64,000 nt of DNA from Bacteroidota bacterium. GTDB taxonomy: Bacteria > Bacteroidota > Ignavibacteria > Ignavibacteriales > Ignavibacteriaceae. The stretch lies in NCBI GenBank assembly GCA_021813585.1, contig JAKAJV010000015.1, forward strand, positions 124,001 through 188,000, given 5' to 3'. Positions 25,270-34,079 of this stretch are shown here, in pieces. The notes under the pieces were generated by a model. That model was not told where the DNA came from. It ran no database searches and saw only the letters and a program-made list of their open reading frames with translations. Position numbers and translations under genes: made by a program. The stretch's first letter is position 1, and every line of letters begins with the position of its first letter.

Positions 25270-26154
25270 ATGAAGCACCCTGAAATATATCTTGATGCAC
25301 TTGATAACTTATGGTTCCAGGTAAGCGGAACGCTTTGCAACATAGTATGTGAACATTGCTTTATAAGCTGCAGCCCGGTTAATCATAGCTTTGAGTTTAT
25401 GTCCATCGCTCAGGTAAGCGCATATCTGGAAGAATCCGTTAAGCTGGGAGTGAAGGAATATTACTTTACCGGTGGTGAGCCTTTTATGAACAAAGAGATT
25501 CTCGATATACTGGAAAGAACCTTGAGCATTGGTCCGGCAACAGTTTTAACAAACAGTATGCTTATTAGACCGCATCATGCAAAAAGGCTAAAAGAAATTT
25601 CGGACAGTTCAATTTACTCGCTTGAAATGAGAGTAAGCATCGACGGCTACACGGAAGAGATGAACGATGTAATTCGCGGTAAAGGCGTTTTCAAAAAAGC
25701 TATGACAGGAGTAAAGCTGCTTGTAGATAACGGCTTTCTCCCGATTATTACAATTACAAAAACCTGGCAGGATAAAGACGATGATAAAGTCCTAACCGGT
25801 TTTATGGACACGTTAAAATCTTACGGCTATGCCAGACCGCGCTTAAAAATACTTCCTTCTTTAAAAATCGGGAAAGAAGCGGTCCGTACTAAAGGATATG
25901 ATGAATATGAATTCGTAACGCACGAAATGTTGGAAGATTATGAAATAAGAAATCTGATCTGCGCAAACAGCCGCATCGCCACGTCGAAGGGGGTTTATGT
26001 TTGTCCTATTCTTATAGATTCGCCAGATGCAAAATTAGGTGAATCACTTGAGGAGTCAATGACGCCATATGAATTGAAGCATCAAGCATGTTACACTTGC
26101 TATTTATTCGGCGCAATCTGTTCAAACTTTTCATCGACGAGTCATGATGCTTAG
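25270..26154 (+). CDS. Radical SAM protein with Cys-rich C-terminus
   Basis: A 294-residue radical SAM enzyme. The cluster motif CNIVCEHCF lies near residues 22-29, with YYFTGGEPFMN (GGEP, SAM binding) and VSIDGYTEEMNDVIRG following. The C-terminal 75 residues contain five cysteines (LICANSR, VCPIL, ACYTCYLFGAIC), a possible SPASM-like auxiliary cluster. Its end overlaps the start of the metallophosphoesterase gene by 11 bases, a strong sign of paired function. No precursor peptide was found upstream unless the 48-codon frame before the symporter plays that part, which is speculative. Product unknown. Confidence 0.82.
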   Translation: MKHPEIYLDALDNLWFQVSGTLCNIVCEHCFISCSPVNHSFEFMSIAQVSAYLEESVKLGVKEYYFTGGEPFMNKEILDILERTLSIGPATVLTNSMLIRPHHAKRLKEISDSSIYSLEMRVSIDGYTEEMNDVIRGKGVFKKAMTGVKLLVDNGFLPIITITKTWQDKDDDKVLTGFMDTLKSYGYARPRLKILPSLKIGKEAVRTKGYDEYEFVTHEMLEDYEIRNLICANSRIATSKGVYVCPILIDSPDAKLGESLEESMTPYELKHQACYTCYLFGAICSNFSSTSHDA

Positions 26155-26932
26155 AAAGATTGCATTGTTGGGAGGAGTGTACAGCAATTATCTTTCTCTT
26201 AAAGAGGTAATAAAGGATGCGAACAAAAGGAAGGTAGATGCGATTTATTGCCTGGGCGACCTCGGCGCTTTCGGTCCCCACCCCGATAAAGTTTTTCCGT
26301 TGCTTCTTCAGAATAATATCCATGTGGTCCAGGGCAATTACGATAATTCCATAGCAAACGATAAAGACGACTGCCAGTGCGGTTACACAGATCCGAGAGA
26401 TAATTACTTCGCACGCTTGAGCTATGACTACACATACAAAAATACGAGTGACGAATTTAAAAAGTGGATGAAGAATCTTCCCGCAGAAATAAGATTTGAA
26501 TTGGGGGATTATAAAGTTTTGCTTTGCCACGGCTCGCCCAGACAAATGAATGAATTCTTATGGGAGACAACTACGCCCACACACTTCCTGGAAAAATTAT
26601 GTGGTGATTTTAATGCAGATATAATCTGCGCAGCGCATACGGGAATTCATTGGAACAGAAAACTTGGCGGCGAAAAATATTTTATAAACGTCGGTGTTAT
26701 TGGCAGACCAGAAAACGACGGCAATACATTCGTAGGCTATACATTGCTTGAATTAAGAGAAGGAAAGATAAGTACAGAATATATTCCGGTCGAATACGAT
26801 TATAAAACCCTGGCGGAAGAGATGCGTAAAGAAAAGCTGCCGGAAGAATTTATTGAAACAATCCTTACCGGCTGGTGGGCTACTTGCCTGGAGATTTTGC
26901 CGGGTAAGGAAAGGGCTAAAGGAAAATACTAG
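26144..26932 (+). CDS. Calcineurin-like metallophosphoesterase with altered first metal motif
   Basis: A 262-residue protein of the YfcE/MJ0936-like calcineurin superfamily. CLGDLGAFGPHP holds the GD motif, VQGNYDNS the GNxD motif, LLCHGSP the later His, and ICAAHTGIHW a variant of GHTH. The first motif, normally D.HSN, reads GGVYSNY: both the Asp and His ligands are replaced. One metal site may therefore be lost or remodelled. A Cys pair (CQCGY) follows near residue 84. It is encoded overlapping the radical SAM gene, so it may act on that enzyme's substrate or product. Confidence 0.8.
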   Translation: MMLRKIALLGGVYSNYLSLKEVIKDANKRKVDAIYCLGDLGAFGPHPDKVFPLLLQNNIHVVQGNYDNSIANDKDDCQCGYTDPRDNYFARLSYDYTYKNTSDEFKKWMKNLPAEIRFELGDYKVLLCHGSPRQMNEFLWETTTPTHFLEKLCGDFNADIICAAHTGIHWNRKLGGEKYFINVGVIGRPENDGNTFVGYTLLELREGKISTEYIPVEYDYKTLAEEMRKEKLPEEFIETILTGWWATCLEILPGKERAKGKY

Positions 26933-27048
26933 TATTATTCTTTCAATTTCTCATTTAATTTTTTTGTTAAATTCCAGTGAATTAAAAAATCAATATAAGG
27001 CGATTAGAGCTATGATTACATTAAATCATCAATTCAACTTACTGCGAA

Positions 27049-27201
27049 ATGGGAATTGATGTAAGATGGTATGCGCAGCGCGGGCAGAACATAATCCACT
27101 CTTCATGTGTAGGCTGCGGAGTATGCGCGGCTGTATGTCCTAGAGGCGTACTTAAGCTGGAAAATCTTCCGTTAGCAGGAAGATTTAATGAATCGAAATA
27201 A
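27049..27201 (+). pseudogene. Fragment of a 4Fe-4S ferredoxin-type protein
   Basis: A 50-codon frame carries one complete ferredoxin motif, SCVGCGVCAAVCPRG, with flanking GIDVRWYAQRG and VLKLENLPL. Such segments are normally the C-terminal part of a larger iron-sulfur membrane or electron-transfer protein. Upstream the frame meets a TAA near 27021 and no homologous N-terminal part is visible. It is most likely a relic left by deletion; a free-standing mini-ferredoxin is the alternative. The rest of 26933-27494 shows no gene. Confidence 0.55.
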
Positions 27202-27494
27202 TGCATGGTTAAAAAATTTGTTTGATTCATAAAAAAAATTTTATAACTTGCTAAAGTAATAGGGAGAACATTACCGTAAATTCAGTTGTTTCTCTAATTC
27301 ATAATTAAATTTTTCTGATCCGAAAATATTTTGTAAGGCTATTAAAAATTATATGAATTATAAACACATTGAAAAGATGGGATAATAAAAAGCTTTTCTG
27401 TGCATACCTAAAGATGTTTGTGTATAATACTAGACCTCTCATTAATATTTAGTTTTAAAATGACGGAAGTAGAAAATTTAATTGGGATAATAAT

Positions 27495-29315
27495 ATGATT
27501 GGGAAGGTACTTTCTCATTACAAAATTATAGAAAAGCTTGGCGAAGGCGGAAACGGCGTAGTTTACAAAGCCGAAGATACAAATTTAAAACGTACCGTTG
27601 CGTTAAAGTTTCTTTCTCAATTCTTTTCTTCAGATGAAGAATCGAAACGAAGATTTATTTACGAGGCGCAGAAAGCCTCGGCATTAGACCATCCCAACAT
27701 ATATACCATTCATGAAATTGGACAGACCGACGAAGAGAAGTTGTTTATTTCGATGACGTACTATGATGGAGAAAATTTAAGGGAAAGAATTAAAAGCAAG
27801 GGAGTAAAAAAAGAAGAGGCTGCTGAAATCGCAATTCAAATTTGCGAAGGACTGAATAAGGCACATCAAAACAACCTTGTCCATAGAGATATTAAGCCCG
27901 CAAACATTTTTCTTACAAAAGACGGAATAGTTAAGATACTGGATTTCGGATTAGCTAAAGAGAAGGGGCAGTCTCATTTAACTAAAGAGGGAACTACTCT
28001 GGGTACTGTTGCGTATATGTCGCCTGAACAGGCAAGAGGCGAGGACGTAGACCAGAGGACAGACATCTGGTCGCTTGGAATAGTTATGTATGAAATGCTC
28101 ACCGGCAAGCCTCCGTTTGATGCCGATTATTACCAGGCGACAATTTATTCAATACTTAATACAAAGCCGGAGCTTAACAAACTTCCAAAAGAATTTACTC
28201 CAATCATAAAGAAGGCTCTGGCCAAACCGGTTAACGAAAGGTATCAAAATACAGAAGAGCTTTTAGTTGATTTAAATTTATTGAGAAGTGGATTTCCGGC
28301 TAAGCATTATTTCTCAACTCATGCTTTTTTAAAAAGCTTTAAAGTGAAATTAGCTGCTGCAGCTATTATAATTATTTTACTCGCTGTAATTTCATTCCTT
28401 GTTATAAAGAAACCTGCAGTTGAGCATTCAACAATAGAAGAGAGAAAGATAGTTGTTGTTTTTCCTTTTGAGAATCTTGGCTCGCCGGATGACAAATATT
28501 TTGCCGAAGCGATAGCGCAGGAAATTACCAGCAAGCTTGCATCGATACAAGAGATTAGCGTAATCTCATCAAAGAGTGCAAAAAGATTTTTTGATTTAAA
28601 GATGAGTACAATGGAAATAAGCAGCGAGCTGGGTGCCAATTACATCCTTGAAGGAACGGTAGCATGGGCTAAGACAAACGATAAGAAGAGCACCGTCAAA
28701 ATAATTCCGGAGCTCACCAGGGTTTCGGATAATACAATCGTCTGGTCGGACTCGTATGATAAAATTCTTGACGATATTTTTTCGGTTCAGGATGAAATGG
28801 CCAGGAACGTTTCTGAAAAAATCAACGGCTCATTGATCCCGGCAAAAAATACGGAGGCTGAATCTCCTACCGGAAACATGGGCGCGTACACTTATTATCT
28901 TAAAGGGCTGGATTATGAAAACCGATGGTATGTCTTCAAGGAAGATTTCCAGAAGAGAGTTTCTTTATTTAAGAAAGCCATAGAATTAGATCCAAAGTTT
29001 GCTGGGGCGTATGCTCATCTGTCTATAGCCGAATCAGGTTTGTTTGGGTTATACTTTGACCGTAATGAAAAGACTGCCGCCGAAGCACTTGAGTATGCAG
29101 AAAAAGCTTATCACTTAAATCCAAGTCTTGCAGATGTTCACTTTGCGCTTGCTTATTATTACGCAAGCTGCGGCGGAAATTTTGTCTTACCTGTAAAGAT
29201 TAAAATCCCTTCTCCCCCGATCGCCTGTGAACCGGCGATGTCAGTCTCTAAGTCATCGCCGATCATAAAAAAAGAATTGTCTTTGCCAAAGCCAAGCTTC
29301 CTCAATGCAGCTTGA
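27495..29315 (+). CDS. Ser/Thr protein kinase with TolB-like and TPR region, 3'-truncated
   Basis: A membrane kinase. The Hanks-type domain spans residues 1-270: LGEGGNGVVYKAED (P-loop), VALKF (Lys), HRDIKPAN, LDFGLAK and GTVAYMSPEQARG. One transmembrane helix lies near 283-303. An extracytoplasmic TolB/FlgO-like region follows (VVFPFENLGSPDDKYFAEAI, YILEGTVAW, IVWSDSYD), then TPR repeats from about 465. From about residue 555 (base 29160) the sequence stops looking like TPR and runs as the antisense of the HAD gene tail, ending after another 52 residues. Related kinases continue with more TPRs, so this one is truncated at a rearrangement joint. Confidence 0.85.
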   Translation: MIGKVLSHYKIIEKLGEGGNGVVYKAEDTNLKRTVALKFLSQFFSSDEESKRRFIYEAQKASALDHPNIYTIHEIGQTDEEKLFISMTYYDGENLRERIKSKGVKKEEAAEIAIQICEGLNKAHQNNLVHRDIKPANIFLTKDGIVKILDFGLAKEKGQSHLTKEGTTLGTVAYMSPEQARGEDVDQRTDIWSLGIVMYEMLTGKPPFDADYYQATIYSILNTKPELNKLPKEFTPIIKKALAKPVNERYQNTEELLVDLNLLRSGFPAKHYFSTHAFLKSFKVKLAAAAIIIILLAVISFLVIKKPAVEHSTIEERKIVVVFPFENLGSPDDKYFAEAIAQEITSKLASIQEISVISSKSAKRFFDLKMSTMEISSELGANYILEGTVAWAKTNDKKSTVKIIPELTRVSDNTIVWSDSYDKILDDIFSVQDEMARNVSEKINGSLIPAKNTEAESPTGNMGAYTYYLKGLDYENRWYVFKEDFQKRVSLFKKAIELDPKFAGAYAHLSIAESGLFGLYFDRNEKTAAEALEYAEKAYHLNPSLADVHFALAYYYASCGGNFVLPVKIKIPSPPIACEPAMSVSKSSPIIKKELSLPKPSFLNAA

Positions 29316-29866
29316 AAATAAAACGGAGACGGCTTACCGATTAACACTGCTTCCTTACCTGATGCATATTCAATTGCAGCTACAAAGGCACCGGCATCAA
29401 GCGACAAATTTTTCCCGTCCGGCTGCCAGAATTTATTTTTCTGCATTGCAATAATTTCTGCGCCGGCGTGAACTTTTCTGAAAATTTCATTTAGAATTTT
29501 ATACGACCACTCTTCTCCCAAATCGCCTATTACAACTGCATCCGGATTCTTATCGTCAATAAGCTCTTTAAATTCCTTTTTAACGTTATGAATGCAGTAA
29601 ACAGAAACGCGCAGATTCCTTTCCTTTATGTATGCCAAAGTCACATCAATAGTCGTCATTGCATTAACATGAAGACTAATTCCCTTTTTATTTAAGAATT
29701 GAAGAACTTCTTGTGAAGTGTTTCTGGTAGAATTTGTAATTATACAAGAAGGAATTTTATTTTCATTAAGAAAGTCAAACATTTCCGCAGCTCCGCCGGC
29801 AAGCTTATCTCCAGGCCGGATAATGCCGTCGAAATCTATTAAGACTGGTAAGTCATGTTTTGTCAT
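29159..29866 (-). CDS. HAD-family phosphatase, probably C-terminally truncated
   Basis: A 235-residue protein of the LHPP/NagD-like HAD group. The nucleophile motif is VLIDFDGIIRPG, motif II SCIITNSTRN, and motifs III/IV VLIGKPSPF and MIGDDLETDIAGSQ. After GILIFTGKTKF the family usually runs another 20-30 residues; here the frame ends in PPQLA, which overlaps the kinase frame. The truncation coincides with the kinase breakpoint near 29160-29185. Active-site residues are all upstream, so activity may persist. Substrate unknown. Confidence 0.82.
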   Translation of the reverse strand: MTKHDLPVLIDFDGIIRPGDKLAGGAAEMFDFLNENKIPSCIITNSTRNTSQEVLQFLNKKGISLHVNAMTTIDVTLAYIKERNLRVSVYCIHNVKKEFKELIDDKNPDAVVIGDLGEEWSYKILNEIFRKVHAGAEIIAMQKNKFWQPDGKNLSLDAGAFVAAIEYASGKEAVLIGKPSPFYFQAALRKLGFGKDNSFFMIGDDLETDIAGSQAIGGEGILIFTGKTKFPPQLA

Positions 29867-29896
29867 TTGCTCTTCATATTAAATTAAAATGTCACC

Positions 29897-29996
29897 TTAC
29901 GCAAAAATATTTTTAGGAATAATGGAGTGTTGGAATATTGGAGAAATGTGCCTATTTCATTTCTCCACTACTCCTTTATTCCAAGAATCTGCGTAA
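29897..29996. repeat. Palindromic element with TTACGCA ends and octamer hairpin
   Basis: TTACGCA (29897-29903) and TGCGTAA (29990-29996) bound the element. Inside, the left arm 29916-29947 (GGAATAATGGAGTGTTGGAA...) pairs with the right arm 29958-29982 in the same TGGARTAW octamer pattern as the element at 7111-7187, again with one octamer more on one arm. The ends match those of the element at 5813-5961. It sits upstream of the HAD gene and 135 bases before the hybrid kinase. Confidence 0.7.
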
Positions 29997-30130
29997 CATT
30001 ACTAATATTAACAAACCTTAGCTGAAATCTAAATTAAAGAATTTCTTCTTTGAATAAAAAAATATTTTTTCTAAATTATCATTGAATAGTGCTTTAACTA
30101 TTAACTTTTTGGAGAGGAGAAGAGGGGGTA

Positions 30131-32881
30131 ATGGCAAACGTTAAAGGGAAAAAAGAAGTCTCGTGTAAATTTGTAATACTTTTGGTTAATGCCTTAAAAG
30201 TACATAATATTCCTTTAGAGGTATTATTTGAGGGAGTTCCATACGACCATTCTTATCTTTTAAATAAGCACGAACGTATCGAGTGGCATTATTGGGGACG
30301 AATGCTTTCAAACTTAAAACCATATTTTTCAACTAAAGGATTCGAAACTCTTGGTGCCGACTTTGTAAAAGATAAAGGATTTACCCAGGGTCTAATCGTA
30401 TCTTTTGTAATGTACTCATCAAGTAAATTAGCCAGGCTGCTCACCAAACCATTAAATAACTTTGTTAAAGATGCGATTTCATGCGTGCCTTACAGACAAA
30501 AGTGGCTCGACGAAAATAACACCAGAATAACAGGTTTGGTGGATGAGGGTTATGAAACAATTCCTGAATTCTTTATGACATGTAAAGGCACTTTTGAACA
30601 ATATGGCATTTTTGCTGGTGTAAAAAACGTTAAAGTCGATTTAACATTGTTGGAATGCGGTGCTGTTTGTGACATAACATGGGAAAAAAGTCCAGGTCTA
30701 TTTGGAAGATTCACAAGAATTTTAAAGTTACTAATAAACATTAAAAAAACATTTTATGAACAATCAGATTCTTACAGCATATTATTAGAGAAATATCAAA
30801 AACTGGATGAATCAAAGGCGGTTTTGCAAAAACAAGCCACAAACCTTAAGACAGCCTATGAAATAACTAAATCAATTCAGCAGATAAGGGATATAAAAAC
30901 AACTTTAAATTCAATAACAAGTATATTGATTAAGGATACTGAAATTGCATCCGCAGGTATAAAGCTGATGAAAGATACTGATGGAAATACCCTGGAACTA
31001 GAATCATTCAGCGGAGATAATATTTCAACAAAACCTCTTTGCCAAAATATTTTAATCAATAATGAAATATTAGGAGAATTAGAAGTCCAACCAAAGTTAG
31101 AAGCCGACATTTCTGAATTGGAAAAACTTATGAATTATATACTTCCAGTAATAGACATTTCAATTTATAATTCACTTGTGCTTCGTACTATTACCGATTA
31201 TAAAAATAATCTCGAATCTAAAGTAGGAGAGAGAACATCGGAATTAAAAGCGGCTCAAGAAGAATTATCTAAAACAATTTCACTTTTAAAAGAAGCACAG
31301 CAGAATCAGAACCGATTCTTTACAAATATTTCTCACGAGTTTAGAACTCCTTTAACTCTTATACTTGGTCCCGCAGAACAAATTATAGAACTCTCGAAAA
31401 ACGAAAAGAATAAGGAAAATGCAAGAATAATCTTTCGTAGCGCGAAGAAATTGAAGAGACTTGCTAATCAGCTTCTTGACTTAGCCCGGCTTGGAACAAA
31501 CAGTATGAAGCTGGAGACAAGGCTGCAGAACTTAATAACTGTTTTGTGGGAAATTGTTTCATCATTCTTTTCAATGGCAGAGTCTAAAAAAATCATTTTA
31601 AAGTTCATTCCGCATAGTGAAACAATAATGATTTATCTTGATAGAGATAAACTCGAAAAGATAATGAACAATTTAATTTCCAACGCATTAAAGTTTACAC
31701 CTTCGGGAGGGGAAGTAATCATTGAAGCATTTGAGATAGATACGGAAGTTGGAATATCCGTTGCAGATACCGGAATTGGAATTCCTGAAAATGAATTGAA
31801 TAAAGTATTCGATAGATTTTATCAGGTAGATAATAGATTGTATAAGGAATTTGAAGGAACCGGAGTTGGTTTATCTTTAACCAAAGAATTAGTCGAGCTT
31901 CATAAAGGAAAAATTATTGCTGAAAGCGAAGAGGGCAAGGGTTCAACTTTCAAAATAATTCTTACGCTTGGTAAAGAGCATTTGAAGCCGGATGAAATTG
32001 CTGAAGAAACCATGTCAGGTAAAGAATCTTGTAGCGGGATTGGTAAAGAGGAATTTCAATATGAAGAATCAGCATTGGTGCAAGACGATCATAAACCTGA
32101 TGTTGAAGGGCTGTTGGATACGCAGCCGCCATTATTATTAATAGTTGAAGATAACCCCGATGTAAGAAATTATATCTCGGATATTATGAGAAAGGAATAC
32201 AAAATTGTCGAAGCCGTAAACGGCGAAGAAGGTCTAAGCAAATCATTTGAATTGATGCCGGAAATAATTATAAGCGATGTAATGATGCCGAAGATGGACG
32301 GCTTTCAATTATGTAATCGAATAAAATCGGATTCGAGAACGAGCCACATTCCAATTATTTTATTGACCGCAAAAGCAACGTTGAACGACAAGGTTGAAGG
32401 ATTTGAATCGGGAGCCGACTCTTATATAATGAAGCCGTTTGACGCCGCCGAACTGAGAGCGCGTATAAAGAATTTATTGCAGCAAAGGCAGCGGCTGCAT
32501 GAATATTTTCGCGCTCACGGCTTAATTGAAGTTGAAGAAAACGGCATAACTCCGGTAGACCAAAAATTTTTGCAAAATGCAGCTTCAATAATTAATGAGC
32601 ATATTTCCGATCCTTCATTTGATGTTGAAAAGTTTGCAGAAAAATTAGCCGTCAGCCGGTCGCTGCTTCATAAAAAGCTTACTGCGCTAACAGGAGAATC
32701 GCCGGGCGAGCTTATTAAAAGATTCCGCTTAAATAAGGCTGCAAAAATGCTCGAGCTGAAATCGGGAAATATAACGGAGATAGCTTTTCAAGTAGGCTTT
32801 AATGACGCTTCGTATTTTACGCTATGCTTTAGAAGGCAGTTCGGGATGTCGCCTTCGCAATACCATAAAAATAATTCATGA
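30131..32881 (+). CDS. Hybrid histidine kinase / response regulator / AraC regulator
   Basis: A 916-residue one-protein signalling system. The N-terminal about 200 residues (NALKVHNIPLEVLFEGVPYD, IEWHYWGRML) are an unrecognised sensor-like domain with no membrane helix; a GAF-like stretch and coiled coil follow to about 395. The H box is NISHEFRTPLTLILG (near 400), with NLISNALKFT, DTGIGIPENE and GTGVGLSLTKEL after it. The receiver (about 665-785) has VEDNPD and SDVMMPKMDG, and an AraC helix-turn-helix domain ends the protein (KLAVSRSLLHKKL, GFNDASYFTLCFRRQFG). It probably reads a cytoplasmic signal and binds DNA directly. A strong GGAGAGGAG site precedes it. Confidence 0.9.
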   Translation: MANVKGKKEVSCKFVILLVNALKVHNIPLEVLFEGVPYDHSYLLNKHERIEWHYWGRMLSNLKPYFSTKGFETLGADFVKDKGFTQGLIVSFVMYSSSKLARLLTKPLNNFVKDAISCVPYRQKWLDENNTRITGLVDEGYETIPEFFMTCKGTFEQYGIFAGVKNVKVDLTLLECGAVCDITWEKSPGLFGRFTRILKLLINIKKTFYEQSDSYSILLEKYQKLDESKAVLQKQATNLKTAYEITKSIQQIRDIKTTLNSITSILIKDTEIASAGIKLMKDTDGNTLELESFSGDNISTKPLCQNILINNEILGELEVQPKLEADISELEKLMNYILPVIDISIYNSLVLRTITDYKNNLESKVGERTSELKAAQEELSKTISLLKEAQQNQNRFFTNISHEFRTPLTLILGPAEQIIELSKNEKNKENARIIFRSAKKLKRLANQLLDLARLGTNSMKLETRLQNLITVLWEIVSSFFSMAESKKIILKFIPHSETIMIYLDRDKLEKIMNNLISNALKFTPSGGEVIIEAFEIDTEVGISVADTGIGIPENELNKVFDRFYQVDNRLYKEFEGTGVGLSLTKELVELHKGKIIAESEEGKGSTFKIILTLGKEHLKPDEIAEETMSGKESCSGIGKEEFQYEESALVQDDHKPDVEGLLDTQPPLLLIVEDNPDVRNYISDIMRKEYKIVEAVNGEEGLSKSFELMPEIIISDVMMPKMDGFQLCNRIKSDSRTSHIPIILLTAKATLNDKVEGFESGADSYIMKPFDAAELRARIKNLLQQRQRLHEYFRAHGLIEVEENGITPVDQKFLQNAASIINEHISDPSFDVEKFAEKLAVSRSLLHKKLTALTGESPGELIKRFRLNKAAKMLELKSGNITEIAFQVGFNDASYFTLCFRRQFGMSPSQYHKNNS

Positions 32882-32931
32882 AACCTGCCTGCCGGTCAGG
32901 CAAGTTTGTGCCGATTCGAGGCTGAATGTCT

Positions 32932-33055
32932 TTAGCCACGAATTATCACGAATTACACTAATTATACTTTTTTAATAGTTGTTTGCACAGTTATTACGGA
33001 ATTACTTCCTTCCAAAATTTATTTCGGTAACAGAAAAGAAATCTTTTGTTGAATG
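32932..33055. repeat. 3' flank repeat, copy A (after hybrid kinase)
   Basis: This segment begins TTAGCCACGAATTATCACG and continues through TTAATAGTTGTTTGCACAG to GTAACAGAAAAGAAATC. It aligns with 34111-34235 (copy B) with scattered mismatches. Both copies follow an AraC-type C-terminus, so gene end and flank were duplicated together. No coding content. Confidence 0.65.
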
Positions 33056-33080
33056 CTTTTAGTGTTTTTACCAACTGCAG

Positions 33081-33326
33081 CTATCCATGCGCAAGTGATT
33101 TTCTTTTTTTATAAATTTTTTGTGGAAGTGCAGTAATGATAGCTCGAAGTGCCTCATTTACTTCAGAAGGGGTACGGAATACTTCCGCAACATCATTTTC
33201 CAACGGAACAAGCACAGTTTTTTCTCTGACTATATTAACAAAACGATTTGCTTTAGCTTTTGAATAATCGAAATTATATTCATTATTTATATCATTGTTA
33301 TTTTTTTTTGCCGATGTTTTCTTCAT
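33081..33326 (-). CDS. Putative antitoxin of the BrnT-type pair
   Basis: An 81-residue basic protein starting MKKTSAKKNNNDINNEYNFDY. It follows the BrnT-like toxin gene with a 29-base overlap, the normal toxin-first order of brnTA. The segment YDYSKAKANRF-like FDYSKAKANRF and VFRTPSEVNEALRAII fit the small BrnA-like or DUF-type antitoxins that autoregulate the pair, but no clear ribbon-helix-helix motif can be stated. The assignment rests mainly on context and size. Confidence 0.6.
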   Translation of the reverse strand: MKKTSAKKNNNDINNEYNFDYSKAKANRFVNIVREKTVLVPLENDVAEVFRTPSEVNEALRAIITALPQKIYKKRKSLAHG

Positions 33327-33594
33327 AATTCTTTCTTTCTTTTTTAGTAGAAATTCTAGAGCTAATTATTCTAATTAAGTTTTTCTTTTTCTCGGTAAAA
33401 ACCACAAGTAATAATCTTCCTTTGTAGGAATGACCAATTATAATTTCTCTTCTTTCATTTATTGAATGAATTTCATCATCAAATATTTTTGCCAGTGGAT
33501 TAAAAAATACTGTCTTCGCTTCTTCAAAACTGACATTGTGTTTGTGGATATTCAGTTTAGCCTTTTTTACATCCCATTCGAAGATTAAATTCAC
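33298..33594 (-). CDS. BrnT-family (DUF497) toxin
   Basis: A 98-residue protein. The GTG at 33594 is favoured over a GTG two codons upstream, because GAGG lies 5 bases before it. The family hallmarks are all seen: FEWDVKKAKLNIHKHNVSFEEAKTVF, split here as FEWDVKKAK and NIHKHNVSFEEAKTVF, then DDEIHSINERREIIIG and a strand-rich end with RIISSRISTKKER. BrnT is a RelE-fold ribonuclease that blocks translation until bound by its antitoxin. The pair sits between the two copies of the AraC segment. Confidence 0.85.
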   Translation of the reverse strand: MNLIFEWDVKKAKLNIHKHNVSFEEAKTVFFNPLAKIFDDEIHSINERREIIIGHSYKGRLLLVVFTEKKKNLIRIISSRISTKKERKNYEENIGKKK

Positions 33595-33791
33595 AAGCAC
33601 CTCAAATTTTAATTAAAATATATCTAAAGAATTATTACTATTCAATTAAAAAAAATATAGAAAAAATCCTGGCGCGCTAAAACGCAAGTTTACGCATGCC
33701 TTCTGCAAGCAGGTTCAAGGAAAAACAAATGAAATATCTTGACACAAAAAACAAAGATTTAAGCAGCAATACTATAATACCGCCATATTAA

Positions 33792-34079
33792 GTTATCAAT
33801 GAACATCTTTCCGAAACTTCATTCGGGGTTGAAATGTTCGCAGAAAAATTAGCCGTCAGCAGATCGCTGCTGCATAAAAAGCTTACTGCTTTAACCGGCG
33901 AATCGCCGGGCGAGCTTATTAAAAGATTCCGCCTAAACAAAGCGGCAAAAATGCTTGAACTGAAATCCGGGAATGTAACCGGGATTGCGTTTGAAGTTGG
34001 ATTTAATGACGCTTCATATTTTACAGCATGTTTCAGAAAGCAATTCGGCATTTCACCTTCGCAGTACCATAAGAATTAG
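33792..34079 (+). pseudogene. Duplicated AraC C-terminal fragment
   Basis: From GTT 33792 the frame reads VINEHLSETSFGVEMFAEK and then an AraC helix-turn-helix domain almost the same as residues about 820-915 of the hybrid kinase (INEHISDPSFDVEKFAEK...). A TAA stands directly before 33792, so the homology begins abruptly and nothing upstream matches a kinase or receiver. An ATG at 33834 could give an 81-residue DNA-binding protein. A free-standing AraC domain could bind the parent's sites, but a relic is more likely. Confidence 0.7.

Noticed and set aside
26012-26545. 177-codon minus-strand frame across the radical SAM and phosphoesterase genes
   Set aside because: Both plus-strand genes have clear motifs over this range; no support for a third gene.
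33739-33778. TTGACA and TATAAT resembling a sigma-70 promoter
   Set aside because: The spacing is 28 bases, far from 17, and this phylum generally uses the TAnnTTTG type of promoter.
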